Assembly (NCBI RefSeq): GCF_003611275.1
Contig: NZ_CP020694.1
Coordinates: 930,001 to 994,000 of the forward strand
Source of the DNA: Sulfitobacter sp. D7
GTDB lineage: Bacteria; Pseudomonadota; Alphaproteobacteria; Rhodobacterales; Rhodobacteraceae
DNA length: 64,000 bases
Direction: 5' to 3'
Below are positions 42,794-51,786 of the stretch, piece after piece; within the stretch, counting starts at the first letter, position 1; each line of letters begins with the position of its first letter. The notes beneath the pieces were generated by a model. It was not told the DNA's origin. It searched no databases and was given only the letters and a program-made list of their open reading frames with translations. The position numbers and the translations under genes are program-made.

Positions 42794-44560
42794 ATGAAGC
42801 ATCTGCACAACATTGTCCTTGGTCTCTCTTTGATCTTGGCCGCGCCTGTGGCGGGGGAGGTAGGCGCTATCTTTGCGCCTCTATCCTTGGTGGAACATGG
42901 GCGAGAGGATTTCCTTGCCGCCCGTGAGACGCTGATGGCGCAGCTTTTCGCCGCGACCGATCCGGATGCCCCTCAGCGGGCCGCGGCGCTGCTGGACCTT
43001 TCGGAACTGCACCTTGCATGGATGATGCGCCCTGAGGCGGCAGGCTTTCTGGCGGCACTCGACGCCGAGGCCCTCAAAGGTGACGCAGCGCGGCGGCATC
43101 GAACATTGAACCTCGCCCTTGCTTTGTTGGAAGAGGACGCGGGCGCGGGCGGAGATTTGGGGCAGGCGGTGTCTTGGTCCGTCGGGTGGAGCGAGGGGCA
43201 GGCCCTGCGGGCAGCGGCCTTTGCCCGGCTGGGGGCGGCGGAGGAGGCGGCGCGTTTGATGCCGCGCACGTTGGAGAGTCTCGGCGCCCTGTCACCCGCG
43301 ATCCAAGCCGCGGTCCTGCCGGACCTGCTTGAGGCGGCTTTGGAGGCCGAGAATTGGGATGTGGCGCAGGCACTGGCCGCGCAGTTTCCCAAACATGCAG
43401 AGTTGCGCGATGGCCCCGCCTATCGCTACCTGCTGGCCCGCGCGTCAGAAGTGTCGGGCGATCTTTTGATGGCCTTTGAGGGGTATGTCCAAGCCGCGCA
43501 GGGCCGCGATCTCTATGCGCAACGGGCGCGGCTCGCGCTGGTGCGGATGGGGCGAGAGACCGAGACCTTGCCGGGGGAGGATGCGCTGTCCCTGCTCAAA
43601 GCCGCCCGCTGGATGTGGAGCGGGGATGACCTTGGCCGCGAGGGCGCGGTGCTGCTGGCCGAGGTCGCGACAGAGCAGGGCGATACCGATACCGCCCTTT
43701 GGGCCTTGCACAATTTGCTGCGCAGCGCCCCTAATGATGAGGCCGACGCGCTACGCGCGCAGGCGCGGGACATCTACGGCGCATTCTACGCCGCAGGCGC
43801 TGCAGGTGAGCTCGATCTGGGGCCGTTCCTTGAGGGGCACGCCCGCATCAGCGCCCGCTGGCGCTTTGATCCGGGTTTTGTGGAACATGCCGCCGCCGTG
43901 CCGCAGCGCCTGCTGGACACCGGGATGACCGCCCTTGCTGCGCGCGAGTATCGCGCGTTGCGTGAAATGGTGGAGGCTCTGGAGGGGGTCGGGACGAATG
44001 CCCCCGATGCAGCCCTTTTGGCCGATCTGCGCCGCGGCGAGGCCCGCGCGCTTTTGGCAGGCGGGCAGGCGGATGCGGCCGTAGATTTACTAAGCGGCTA
44101 TGCCGACGATCAGGGGGCCGAGGCCGAAGCCCTTTTGGTCGAAGCCTTGGCGCAGGCGGGCCGCACGGATGAGTTGGCCGCCCTGCGCCTGCGCGCCCAA
44201 GACATGGACCTGCGCCGCAGCCGTGCGGTGGCTCTATACGAGACCGGCAAATGGGGCGCGGCCCGGCAGGCCTTTCTTGAAATGTGGGAGGCCCATCCCC
44301 CGCAGTTCGCCTTTGCCGATGCTACGCGCCTGACCCTTGCCGCCTATCAAGCGGGCGACAGCGAGACCGTCGCCCGGGCCGCCGCGGCCTTTCCCGCGCT
44401 TGCCGAATTGCCCGGCTGGGCAGACCTCGCCACCGGGCTCGGCGCACAGCCCCGAGGGGAGGGGCCGCTGGGATCAGACGTGATGCGGCTGAGCATGGAA
44501 AGCGCGGACCGTATCCTTGATGCCGTGACCAAAGTGACGGATGTCAAGGAAAGTCAGTGA
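42794..44560 (+). CDS. Large secreted helical-repeat protein of unknown function in the flagellar locus
   Basis: 588 residues. Signal peptide about 1-20. The remainder is Ala/Leu/Glu-rich with repeated helix pairs, like TPR/Sel1-type superhelices (for example Ala-Ala-Arg-Glu-Tyr-Arg-Ala-Leu-Arg-Glu near 385). No enzymatic motif. Placed between flgF and flgE. Periplasmic TPR-like proteins act as motor scaffolds in some bacteria (for example PflA in Campylobacter). That role is only a hypothesis here. Confidence 0.6.
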   Translation: MKHLHNIVLGLSLILAAPVAGEVGAIFAPLSLVEHGREDFLAARETLMAQLFAATDPDAPQRAAALLDLSELHLAWMMRPEAAGFLAALDAEALKGDAARRHRTLNLALALLEEDAGAGGDLGQAVSWSVGWSEGQALRAAAFARLGAAEEAARLMPRTLESLGALSPAIQAAVLPDLLEAALEAENWDVAQALAAQFPKHAELRDGPAYRYLLARASEVSGDLLMAFEGYVQAAQGRDLYAQRARLALVRMGRETETLPGEDALSLLKAARWMWSGDDLGREGAVLLAEVATEQGDTDTALWALHNLLRSAPNDEADALRAQARDIYGAFYAAGAAGELDLGPFLEGHARISARWRFDPGFVEHAAAVPQRLLDTGMTALAAREYRALREMVEALEGVGTNAPDAALLADLRRGEARALLAGGQADAAVDLLSGYADDQGAEAEALLVEALAQAGRTDELAALRLRAQDMDLRRSRAVALYETGKWGAARQAFLEMWEAHPPQFAFADATRLTLAAYQAGDSETVARAAAAFPALAELPGWADLATGLGAQPRGEGPLGSDVMRLSMESADRILDAVTKVTDVKESQ

Positions 44561-44580
44561 CATAAATATCAAATGCAAAA

Positions 44581-44610
44581 TTTATTCTTGCTTTAGTCAT
44601 GAAGAATCGG
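44581..44610 (+). promoter_or_regulatory. flgE promoter element with ATTCTT inverted repeat
   Basis: ATTCTT (44584-44589) and AAGAAT (44602-44607) form a perfect inverted repeat with a 12-base spacer. The region aligns with 33221-33249. A third AAGAAT lies at 44629-44634, directly before flgE. Likely a flagellar promoter or operator. Confidence 0.5.
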
Positions 44611-44658
44611 CTTTCTCATGTATAGGTCAAGAATAACAAGAACGAGCAGGATCAAGTC

Positions 44659-45927
44659 ATGAGCATTACAAGCGCCCTCCAGATCGGGGTCAGCGGGTTG
44701 CAGGCCAACTCCTCCCGCGTCCAGAATATCTCTAGCAATATCGCCAACGCCAATACGGTTGGCTATCGGCGGACCTTTTCGGAATTCGTGACGCAGAATA
44801 CCGGGGCAACGCAGGCGGGGGTGCTCACGGACGTGCGGGCCGATATCTCGGCCAATGGCAACATCATGGGCACCGGTCGCTCAACGGATCTGGCGGTGCA
44901 GGGTGATGGCTTTTTCGTCGTGTCGCGCAACCCCAATGATCCTGTCGAATCCAACTACTACATGACCCGTGCGGGTTCCTTTACCCCGGATCAGAACGGC
45001 AACCTGCGCAACTCTGCGGGTTATTTTCTGTCGGGCTTTCCCACCGATGCAGCCGGGGCCACCGGCAGTGTCAGCAGCACCAGCTACAATGACCTCAGCA
45101 CCGTGAATGTGGCCAGCTATCAGGTTCAAGGTACGCCCAGTGCGCGCGTCGGCGTGTCTGGCAATGTGCCTGCGCAGGAAACCGGGGCCGGCAGCACCGG
45201 CACGGCCTTCGAATCCACCCTGCGCTACGTCAATCAGCTGGGCGGCAGCGACGCGCTGACCCTGTCTTGGGCTCCGGGTACCACGGCCAATGAATGGACC
45301 GTCAGTATCAGCGATGAGGCAGGCAACAGCTATGGCGATGCGAGGGTGAACTTCACCGACAGCGGCGTCAACGCGGGCAGCCCCGAGAGCTACACGCCCG
45401 GCACCCTGCCGATTGACCCCGCGACCGGCGTTGTGACCCTGTCGATCAACAACGGCGGCACTCCACAACCGCTTGAGATCGATTTTGGCGCGCCCGGCAC
45501 CCTTGAGGGGATGACCCAGTTTTCCGGCGACTACACGCCCCCGGCCTTTTCGGACGACGGCACCGAGACCGGCAGCCTTGAGCGGGCCGAGATGAGCGAC
45601 AGCGGCATCCTTTATGGGGTCTTTGACAACGGTCAGCGCCGTGCGCTGTTCCAAGTGCCGCTTGCCAATGTTGCCAACCCCGACCAGATGCGCTCGGTCG
45701 ATGGCAACGCCTATGTTGCCACCCGCGATTCCGGCGCAGTGAGCATCGGCAATCCGATGCTGAACGGTCTGGGCAGCATCAACAGCGGCGCGCTGGAAGG
45801 CTCCAACGTGGACATCGCCCAAGAGCTTACCGACCTGATCCAAACGCAGCGGGCCTATTCCTCCAGCGCCAAGATCATCACCACCAGCGACGAAATGCTG
45901 AGTGAAACGCTAAGTATCAAACGTTAA
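44659..45927 (+). CDS. flgE: Flagellar hook protein FlgE
   Basis: 422 residues. N-terminal Gly-Val-Ser-Gly-Leu-Gln-Ala and Asn-Ile-Ala-Asn-Ala-Asn-Thr-Val-Gly-Tyr-Arg-Arg, and C-terminal Gly-Ala-Leu-Glu-Gly-Ser-Asn-Val-Asp, Gln-Arg-Ala-Tyr-Ser, and Ser-Asp-Glu-Met-Leu identify a hook protein. The central variable region is intact. First gene of an operon with flgK, flgL, flgI. Confidence 0.93.
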   Translation: MSITSALQIGVSGLQANSSRVQNISSNIANANTVGYRRTFSEFVTQNTGATQAGVLTDVRADISANGNIMGTGRSTDLAVQGDGFFVVSRNPNDPVESNYYMTRAGSFTPDQNGNLRNSAGYFLSGFPTDAAGATGSVSSTSYNDLSTVNVASYQVQGTPSARVGVSGNVPAQETGAGSTGTAFESTLRYVNQLGGSDALTLSWAPGTTANEWTVSISDEAGNSYGDARVNFTDSGVNAGSPESYTPGTLPIDPATGVVTLSINNGGTPQPLEIDFGAPGTLEGMTQFSGDYTPPAFSDDGTETGSLERAEMSDSGILYGVFDNGQRRALFQVPLANVANPDQMRSVDGNAYVATRDSGAVSIGNPMLNGLGSINSGALEGSNVDIAQELTDLIQTQRAYSSSAKIITTSDEMLSETLSIKR

Positions 45928-45939
45928 CCCGGTGCATGA

Positions 45940-47355
45940 ATGAGCATCTCATCCGCCTTTAGCATTGCCCGCAGCGGGCTGAGCACGACAGAGGGTCGCG
46001 CCAGCCTTGTTGCGGGCAATATCGCCAATGCGCAAACCGAAGGTTATGTCCGCCGTGAAGCGGCGCAGGTCTCCACCAACGGTCAAAGCGGAACGGTGGA
46101 GCTGCGCATCGCGCGGCAGGTGGATGAACGCCTTGCAGGCATGTCGCGGAATGCTTCGGCGGAACTGGGCCACGCCTCTGCCACGAGTGAAATTCTCAGC
46201 AGCTATCTGATTACCTTGGGCGAGCCGGGCGATGAGGTTTCCCCCGCCGCCCGTCTGGCGGAGTTTCAGGCCGGTCTCGACCTTCTGGCCAATAACCCCT
46301 CCGATCCTGCGGCGCAGAACGACCTGCTGTCGCGGACCGAGACCTTGGTGCACAGCATCAACAAAGCCGCCATCGAGCTTGAAGCCAGCCGCGGACAGGC
46401 TGGCGATAGCCTTGTGTCGAGCGTGGGTGAGGTGAACGCGGCGCTGTCGGATATTGCCGAACTGAACGAACGTCTGGCGCTTGCCGGGACCGATCCCACC
46501 GGCACCAGCGGGCTGATGGATGAGATGAACCGTCGCCTTGATGCGTTGAGCACGCAGATGGATTTCCAAGGCCGATGGGAAGCGGACGGAACGCTGACGC
46601 TGCACACCACCGGCGGCACGGAATTGGTTCATGGAGAGACAGCCGTCAAGCTAAGCGCCAACCGCGATACCGGGCGGCTGATGGCCGGGGATGTCGATAT
46701 CACACCAAACAGCGCCACCGCGCGCGGGTCCGACAGCGGCCGCCTTGCGGGGCTGAGCGGGTTGATCGCCAATGATTTGCCGCAGATGAAACTGCAGCTG
46801 GATGAGCTCGCCCGCGGGCTGGTGCAGAGTTTCGAGGCCGCCGATGCCTCAGTCGGGGCCGGGCAGCCGGGGCTGTTCACCGACGCGGGTGGCGCGTTTG
46901 ACCCGGCGCAATTGGATGGGTTGGCCGGGCGGCTTTCGATCAACAACAGCGTTCAGCCCGACAAGGGCGGCGCGCTGTGGCGTCTGCGCGATGGCGTCGG
47001 GGCCACTCTCCCCGGAGAGCCGGGCGACACCACGCAATTGAACGCCTTCGTCGATGTCCTTGAAACGGGGATGACCTTCGACGCGGCGACCGGCCTTAGC
47101 ACCAATGCGCGTCTGGGGGATTTCGCCGCTGATCTGGTCAGCCAGCAGAACGTCCTGCGGGTCAGCGCCGACGCGCAGGCCGAGACGGCCCGCGTGCGGC
47201 TTATCACCTTTGAGGACAACCGCAGCAGCATCGAAGGCGTCAACGTCGACACCGAATTGCAAAAGCTCTTGGAAATTGAACAGGCCTACGGCGCCAATTC
47301 GCAGGTGCTCAGCAGCCTGAGCGACATGCTCGATACCCTTTTGGCCAGCGTGTGA
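45940..47355 (+). CDS. flgK: Flagellar hook-associated protein 1, FlgK
   Basis: 471 residues. Starts Ser-Ser-Ala-Phe-Ser-Ile-Ala-Arg-Ser-Gly-Leu and Asn-Ile-Ala-Asn-Ala-Gln-Thr-Glu-Gly-Tyr-Val-Arg-Arg; ends Gly-Val-Asn-Val-Asp-Thr-Glu-Leu-Gln-Lys, the HAP1 pattern. Joins hook to filament. Twelve bases after flgE. Confidence 0.92.
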   Translation: MSISSAFSIARSGLSTTEGRASLVAGNIANAQTEGYVRREAAQVSTNGQSGTVELRIARQVDERLAGMSRNASAELGHASATSEILSSYLITLGEPGDEVSPAARLAEFQAGLDLLANNPSDPAAQNDLLSRTETLVHSINKAAIELEASRGQAGDSLVSSVGEVNAALSDIAELNERLALAGTDPTGTSGLMDEMNRRLDALSTQMDFQGRWEADGTLTLHTTGGTELVHGETAVKLSANRDTGRLMAGDVDITPNSATARGSDSGRLAGLSGLIANDLPQMKLQLDELARGLVQSFEAADASVGAGQPGLFTDAGGAFDPAQLDGLAGRLSINNSVQPDKGGALWRLRDGVGATLPGEPGDTTQLNAFVDVLETGMTFDAATGLSTNARLGDFAADLVSQQNVLRVSADAQAETARVRLITFEDNRSSIEGVNVDTELQKLLEIEQAYGANSQVLSSLSDMLDTLLASV

Positions 47356-47362
47356 GGATAGA

Positions 47363-48424
47363 ATGACCGAGATTTCCCGCACCGTCTCCACCGCCCTGCA
47401 AAGCCTGCGCCAGCGCGAGCAGACCAGCCGCCTCGCCGCCGAGATCTCGGATGTGTCGAAAGAGGTGACAACGGGGCTGAAGGCCAACCCCTATGACGAT
47501 CTGGGCCATCGCTCTGCCGATGCCATCGCCATCCGGATGCAGATCACCCGCAACGATGGTTTCCTGACCTCCAATGCGCTTTTAGATCGTCGCTTTCTCG
47601 CCGTGGAAACCTCGCTTGGCGCCATGCGCGATGTCGGGCAAGAGGTGCTTGAACAGGCTTTCACCGCTGACAGCGCGGGCGGGCTTTCGACGAGCTACCT
47701 GTCTCAGGCGGCGCGCACGGCGCTTGACCGGGTGTTGGAACGAGCCGCGGTCAGCGACAGTTCCGGCTTCCTGATGTCCGGCACCCGCACTGACACGAAC
47801 CCGCTGCAGGCATGGGACGAGATCAACCCGCGCACGGGGGAATCCCCGGCCATCGCAGTGGATCATATGATTGGCGGCCCCCTGACGGATATGGCCGATG
47901 TGCGGCGCGCCATCGACGATCTTAAGGCGGGGTTTGGCGATAGTTCAGTGTTCCCAAACCATAATTTCGAAAACACCTTTTACAACGGCGCACCGACAGG
48001 CAATCCGCCGCTGACCTCGCGCACCTCTGAGACTCAGACGCTGACCCAAGGCGCGCAGGCCAACGACCCGGCGATCCGCGATCTGATGCGCGGTCTGGCC
48101 ATGCTGAGCGCGGTAAACCCCAGCGATATCCCTGATGAGGCCGCCCGTGATGCGTGGCTAACTGAGGCCCGCAGCGCCATCGGCGCCGGGCTCGAAGGGC
48201 TGACCGATCTGGAAACCCAGACCGGCCTGAAACGGGCGCAACTGGCCGATACGATCTCGGCTCAGGAAAGCCGGGCGCTGTTTCTCGACGCCGAAGTGAT
48301 GAACCTCGAAGGCGTCGATCAATATGACGCAGCCACCCGTCTGACCCAATTGCAAAACCAGCTCGACTCCAGCTTTGCCGTCACCGCGCGCCTCTCGCGC
48401 CTGTCCTTTTTGAACTACCTTTAA
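47363..48424 (+). CDS. flgL: Flagellar hook-associated protein 3, FlgL
   Basis: 353 residues. The N-terminal flagellin-like coiled region (about 1-140, with Arg-Glu-Gln-Thr-Ser-Arg-Leu-Ala) and C-terminal coiled region (about 270-350) flank a shorter central domain. Position eight bases after flgK supports FlgL rather than a second flagellin. Confidence 0.85.
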   Translation: MTEISRTVSTALQSLRQREQTSRLAAEISDVSKEVTTGLKANPYDDLGHRSADAIAIRMQITRNDGFLTSNALLDRRFLAVETSLGAMRDVGQEVLEQAFTADSAGGLSTSYLSQAARTALDRVLERAAVSDSSGFLMSGTRTDTNPLQAWDEINPRTGESPAIAVDHMIGGPLTDMADVRRAIDDLKAGFGDSSVFPNHNFENTFYNGAPTGNPPLTSRTSETQTLTQGAQANDPAIRDLMRGLAMLSAVNPSDIPDEAARDAWLTEARSAIGAGLEGLTDLETQTGLKRAQLADTISAQESRALFLDAEVMNLEGVDQYDAATRLTQLQNQLDSSFAVTARLSRLSFLNYL

Positions 48425-48439
48425 CCGGAACCGCCGCCC

Positions 48440-49540
48440 ATGAACGCCCTGTTTAAACTCCTGCTGATCGGCCTCACCTTCGTGCTTGCCGCGCCGGCGG
48501 CTGCACAGGTGCGGATCAAGGATATCGTCACCGTCGAAGGCGTGCGGTCGAACCAATTGGTCGGCTACGGGCTGGTTGTGGGCCTCAACGGCACGGGCGA
48601 CAGCCTGCGCAACGCGCCCTTCACCGAACGCGCGATTGAGGGCATGTTGGAGCGGCTCGGCATCGGCAACCTGACCGAGGACCAGATGCGCACGGCGAAT
48701 ACTGCCGCGGTCATGGTCACCGCGTCCCTGCCGCCTTTCGCGCGGATGGGCAGCACCATTGATGTGGTTGTGTCCTCCCTGGGCGATGCGTCTTCGCTGC
48801 GCGGCGGCACTTTGATCGTCACGCCGCTGACCGCCGCCGATGGTGAGATTTACGCCGTGGCCCAAGGCCCGATCGCCGTTGCGGGTTTCGCGGCCCAAGG
48901 CCTCAATGCCTCCATCGTCGAAGGCGTGCCCACCGGCGCGCGGATTGACAACGGCGCCATCGTCGAACGTGAGGTCGACTTTGATTTCAGTGAGATGACC
49001 AGCATCAAGCTCGCGCTGCGCAACGCAGATTTCGTGACCGCGCAACGGGTGGAAGCCGCGATTAACCAAGCCATGGGACCGGTCGCCACCGCCATCGATT
49101 CGCGCACCATCACCGTATCCGCCTACGGCAAAGGATCGTTGATGGAGACGATGGCCCTGATCGAGCCACTGCAAGTGCAGCCCGATCAAGTCGCCAAAGT
49201 GGTGATCGACGCACGCTCCGGCACCATTGTCATCGGCGCGAATGTCCGCATCGACCGCGTCGCGGTCAGTCAAGGTGGCCTGACCGTCACCGTCCGCGAT
49301 GATTTCAACGTCAGCCAACCTGAATCGCTGTCGATTGGCGGGACCACCGTGGTGGTGCCGAATTCTTCGGTCGGCGTCGAAGAGAAAGACGCGAAATTTG
49401 CCGTCATCGACGGGTCGGTCAGCCTGCAACGGCTGGTCGACGGGCTGAACGCCATTGGCGTCGGCGCGACCGAGACGATTTCAATCCTTCAAGCCATCAA
49501 GGCGGCGGGCGCTCTGCATGCCGACCTTGAGATCATCTAG
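48440..49540 (+). CDS. flgI: Flagellar P-ring protein FlgI
   Basis: 366 residues. Signal peptide about 1-23 (Ala-Pro-Ala-Ala-Ala-Gln), then the very conserved Arg-Ile-Lys-Asp-Ile-Val, Gly-Tyr-Gly-Leu-Val-Val-Gly-Leu-Asn-Gly-Thr-Gly-Asp and Ala-Gly-Ala-Leu-His-Ala-Asp. Forms the P-ring around the rod in the peptidoglycan layer. Confidence 0.95.
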   Translation: MNALFKLLLIGLTFVLAAPAAAQVRIKDIVTVEGVRSNQLVGYGLVVGLNGTGDSLRNAPFTERAIEGMLERLGIGNLTEDQMRTANTAAVMVTASLPPFARMGSTIDVVVSSLGDASSLRGGTLIVTPLTAADGEIYAVAQGPIAVAGFAAQGLNASIVEGVPTGARIDNGAIVEREVDFDFSEMTSIKLALRNADFVTAQRVEAAINQAMGPVATAIDSRTITVSAYGKGSLMETMALIEPLQVQPDQVAKVVIDARSGTIVIGANVRIDRVAVSQGGLTVTVRDDFNVSQPESLSIGGTTVVVPNSSVGVEEKDAKFAVIDGSVSLQRLVDGLNAIGVGATETISILQAIKAAGALHADLEII

Positions 49541-49549
49541 GGGCAGGTC

Positions 49550-49852
49550 ATGGAATTCGCATCTCTCCCAATCCCCGCGCCGACCCCGGCAGCGAAGCCT
49601 GCAGTGACACAGGCCGATGCCGTCACCGCCGAAAAAGCGCAGGAGTTCGAGGCGATGTTCCTTGGACAGATGGTCGATGAAATGCTCTCGACTGTGGACA
49701 TCGGCAGCTTTGGCGGCGGCCATGCCGAAGAGACATGGCGCAGCTTTTTGTCCAACGCGATTGGCGAAAGCATCGCCGAGCAGAACAGCACCGGCATCGC
49801 CCGCAGCATTGAAACCGCCATGCAGCGCTATCAAACGGGGGCAGACCGATGA
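49550..49852 (+). CDS. flgJ: Rod-binding protein, FlgJ N-terminal type
   Basis: 100 residues. Only the rod-capping domain is present (Phe-Glu-Ala-Met-Phe-Leu-Gly-Gln-Met-Val near 28-37); the muramidase domain of enteric FlgJ is absent, as is normal in alphaproteobacteria. It would help rod assembly. A separate wall hydrolase would be needed. Follows flgI by nine bases. Confidence 0.85.
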   Translation: MEFASLPIPAPTPAAKPAVTQADAVTAEKAQEFEAMFLGQMVDEMLSTVDIGSFGGGHAEETWRSFLSNAIGESIAEQNSTGIARSIETAMQRYQTGADR

Positions 49853-50226
49853 GCGATCCGCGCAAAGCACTCGCCGCCGTGGATGCATTGGGCAATCTGC
49901 TGCGCCGCGAAATCGCCGCGGTCGAGGGCGGGGCGTTCAATCAACTGGTCGAATTCGCCAGCGAAAAAGCCCGACTCACCGCCGTGTTGGAAGAGCAACT
50001 CAGCCACGACCCCGAAGCGGTCAGCAAAGATAAATTGCGCGATCTAAAAGATCTGATTGCGCGCGATCATCACCACCTGCAATTGGCCCGCCAAGCCACG
50101 GCAGAGATGATCAAAGAAGTTTCCGGAATCCGGGAAAAGCACAGCATTGCAGGCATTTACGGCCGAAGCGGTGCGAAGCGTGACAACCGCGCAACACTGA
50201 TGACAACCGTGGACAAAAGTTTCTGA
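49849..50226 (+). CDS. FlgN-like flagellar chaperone
   Basis: 125 residues, helical, charged (Ala-Ala-Val-Asp-Ala-Leu-Gly-Asn-Leu-Leu-Arg-Arg-Glu near 8-20), with overlapping start and the flgJ stop (four bases). Size and position after the flgK-L-I-J block are those of FlgN, which holds FlgK and FlgL for export. Sequence is divergent. Confidence 0.6.
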   Translation: MSDPRKALAAVDALGNLLRREIAAVEGGAFNQLVEFASEKARLTAVLEEQLSHDPEAVSKDKLRDLKDLIARDHHHLQLARQATAEMIKEVSGIREKHSIAGIYGRSGAKRDNRATLMTTVDKSF

Positions 50227-50244
50227 ATTGCCTCAATGTTGCCA

Positions 50245-50285
50245 GTTTTTCGCGTAAAAACGTAATCAAGCGGGTTCGCCCCGCA
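50245..50285 (+). promoter_or_regulatory. Flagellin leader with two small hairpins
   Basis: GTTTTT-5-AAAAAC (50245-50261) and GCGGG-5-CCCGC (50270-50284) lie about 50-90 bases before fliC. In Caulobacter, FlbT acts on the fliC 5' leader, and flaF/flbT are present just downstream here. These are candidate FlbT-recognition structures, or parts of the promoter. Confidence 0.4.
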
Positions 50286-50333
50286 GTTGTCAGAACGACG
50301 ACATAACGAACTAGAATAGTCTGGAATAAGAAC

Positions 50334-51275
50334 ATGTCTTCGATCAACACAAACACCTCCGCAATGAATGCTCTCGCAACTCTGCGGAACGTCAACTCGA
50401 ACCTTGGGACAACCCAAGACCGTATCTCGACCGGTCTCAAAGTTTCTTCCGGTAAGGACAACGCAGCTTACTTCGCGATTTCCGAAACCATGAAGGGCGA
50501 CAGCGGCATGACCAAAGCCGTGAATGAGAGCCTGACACTGACCAAGAACTCGGTTGCGACCGCGCGTCTTGGCGCAGAGCAGTTCTCCGAGCTTGCATCG
50601 GAATTCCGTGACAAGGTTGCATTCGCCCAAGAGAACAAGGGGGGTCTGACCGAAATCGAAGCCGACCTGACCCGTCTCGTGGCCGACATGGACGCGATCA
50701 TTTCGCAGTCGACCTTTAACGGCGACGACTTGGTCAACGCAGAGGGCACAGCAACGGACGGGACCGCGGCCACCGCGTCAACGATTGATCCCGCAACTGG
50801 TATAATCACGGATGGCACCAGCGGCGCAAAAGCGGCGCGTGAAGTCGTAAGCGGTATCAGCCGTGATTCTGCTGGCAACCTGACCACGACTAAGATCAGC
50901 GTCTCCCCGGTCGACCTGAACGGTCAGCGCGAGCAATTCGCCCTGATCGCGACAGGCTTTGCGACGAACGCGGGCAACGCCACCACAGGTGAAGCTTTCC
51001 TTGCGCAAGTGCTGACGGAGGCCGATGAAGCCAAAACAGCTTCCGTAAGTGCCTCCACAACTCTGGGTCAGGCCGAAAAGTCGATCGAGCGTCAGCAGGA
51101 ATTCCTGACCAAGCTCTCCGACAACCTCGACACTGGCGTTGGCGCGATGGTTGACGCCAACATGGAAGAAGAAGCCGCCCGTCTTCAGGCGCTTCAGGTT
51201 CAGCAGCAGCTGGCATCGCAGTCCCTGTCGATCGCCAACCAGGCGCCGCAGAACATCCTGAGCCTGTTCCGTTAA
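50334..51275 (+). CDS. fliC: Flagellin
   Basis: 313 residues. N-terminal D0/D1 (Ile-Asn-Thr-Asn-Thr-Ser-Ala-Met-Asn-Ala-Leu, Arg-Ile-Ser-Thr-Gly-Leu-Lys-Val) and C-terminal D1/D0 (about 225-313, ending Asn-Ile-Leu-Ser-Leu-Phe-Arg) are complete, and the variable middle is short, as usual in Roseobacters. Major filament subunit, exported through the type III gate. Confidence 0.95.
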   Translation: MSSINTNTSAMNALATLRNVNSNLGTTQDRISTGLKVSSGKDNAAYFAISETMKGDSGMTKAVNESLTLTKNSVATARLGAEQFSELASEFRDKVAFAQENKGGLTEIEADLTRLVADMDAIISQSTFNGDDLVNAEGTATDGTAATASTIDPATGIITDGTSGAKAAREVVSGISRDSAGNLTTTKISVSPVDLNGQREQFALIATGFATNAGNATTGEAFLAQVLTEADEAKTASVSASTTLGQAEKSIERQQEFLTKLSDNLDTGVGAMVDANMEEEAARLQALQVQQQLASQSLSIANQAPQNILSLFR

Positions 51276-51289
51276 GGATTAGGGTTTTC

Positions 51290-51318
51290 GGGGCCAGAGC
51301 CTAGCGCTTTGGCCCCGG
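51290..51318 (+). terminator. First hairpin after fliC
   Basis: CGGGGCCA and TGGCCCCG form a perfect 8-bp stem 14 bases after the flagellin stop, with a 13-base loop. Probable terminator or 3' stabiliser of the flagellin mRNA. Confidence 0.65.
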
Positions 51319-51320
51319 TC

Positions 51321-51346
51321 CAACCGCCTCAGAATTTGCGGTTGGC
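51321..51346 (+). terminator. Second hairpin after fliC
   Basis: CCAACCGC and GCGGTTGG form a second perfect 8-bp stem with a 10-base loop, two bases after the first hairpin and 34 bases before flaF. Tandem stems suggest strong transcript processing or termination. Confidence 0.6.
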
Positions 51347-51380
51347 AGGCAGCAAACTATAAAAACAAGGAAGAATTCCT

Positions 51381-51785
51381 ATGGGGCTGGCAGCATACAA
51401 ACGAACAATTCGCGAAAGCGAAACCCCGCGGCAGATCGAGCGCCGCATCCTGAGCCGCGTCACACATGACCTTGCCGACAAGGGCCAAGGCTTTGATGCG
51501 ACCGAGAGCAAGAGTGAGCGGTTGAACATCCTCGCCTCCGGTCTGCGCGACGCAATTTACGAAAACCAACGGTTTTGGTCGGCCCTGCGCTTTGACCTAT
51601 CCGAACCGGAAAACAAGATGCCCGACGGGTTGAAAGCGTCGCTGATTTCCATCGCACTTTGGGTGGACCGTCACAGCACCGCGCTGATGGCAGGCGAGGG
51701 GCGTCTGGCGGGTCTTGTTGAGATCAATGGCAACATTGCCGCAGGTTTGGCCGGGCAGGCCGCGCCGCAGATGCAGGAGGTGTAA
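51381..51785 (+). CDS. flaF: Flagellar biosynthesis regulator FlaF
   Basis: 134 residues, helical. Gly-Leu-Ala-Ala-Tyr... Arg-Thr-Ile-Arg-Glu-Ser-Glu-Thr-Pro-Arg-Gln-Ile-Glu at the start is the FlaF signature. In Caulobacter FlaF helps flagellin secretion and translation, working against FlbT. AAGGAAG precedes the ATG. Confidence 0.92.
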   Translation: MGLAAYKRTIRESETPRQIERRILSRVTHDLADKGQGFDATESKSERLNILASGLRDAIYENQRFWSALRFDLSEPENKMPDGLKASLISIALWVDRHSTALMAGEGRLAGLVEINGNIAAGLAGQAAPQMQEV

Positions 51786-51786
51786 G

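Noticed and set aside
48158..49429. 423-codon minus-strand frame over flgI
   Set aside because: Composition (Asp/Gly/His/Arg) and full overlap with the conserved flgI identify it as a shadow frame.
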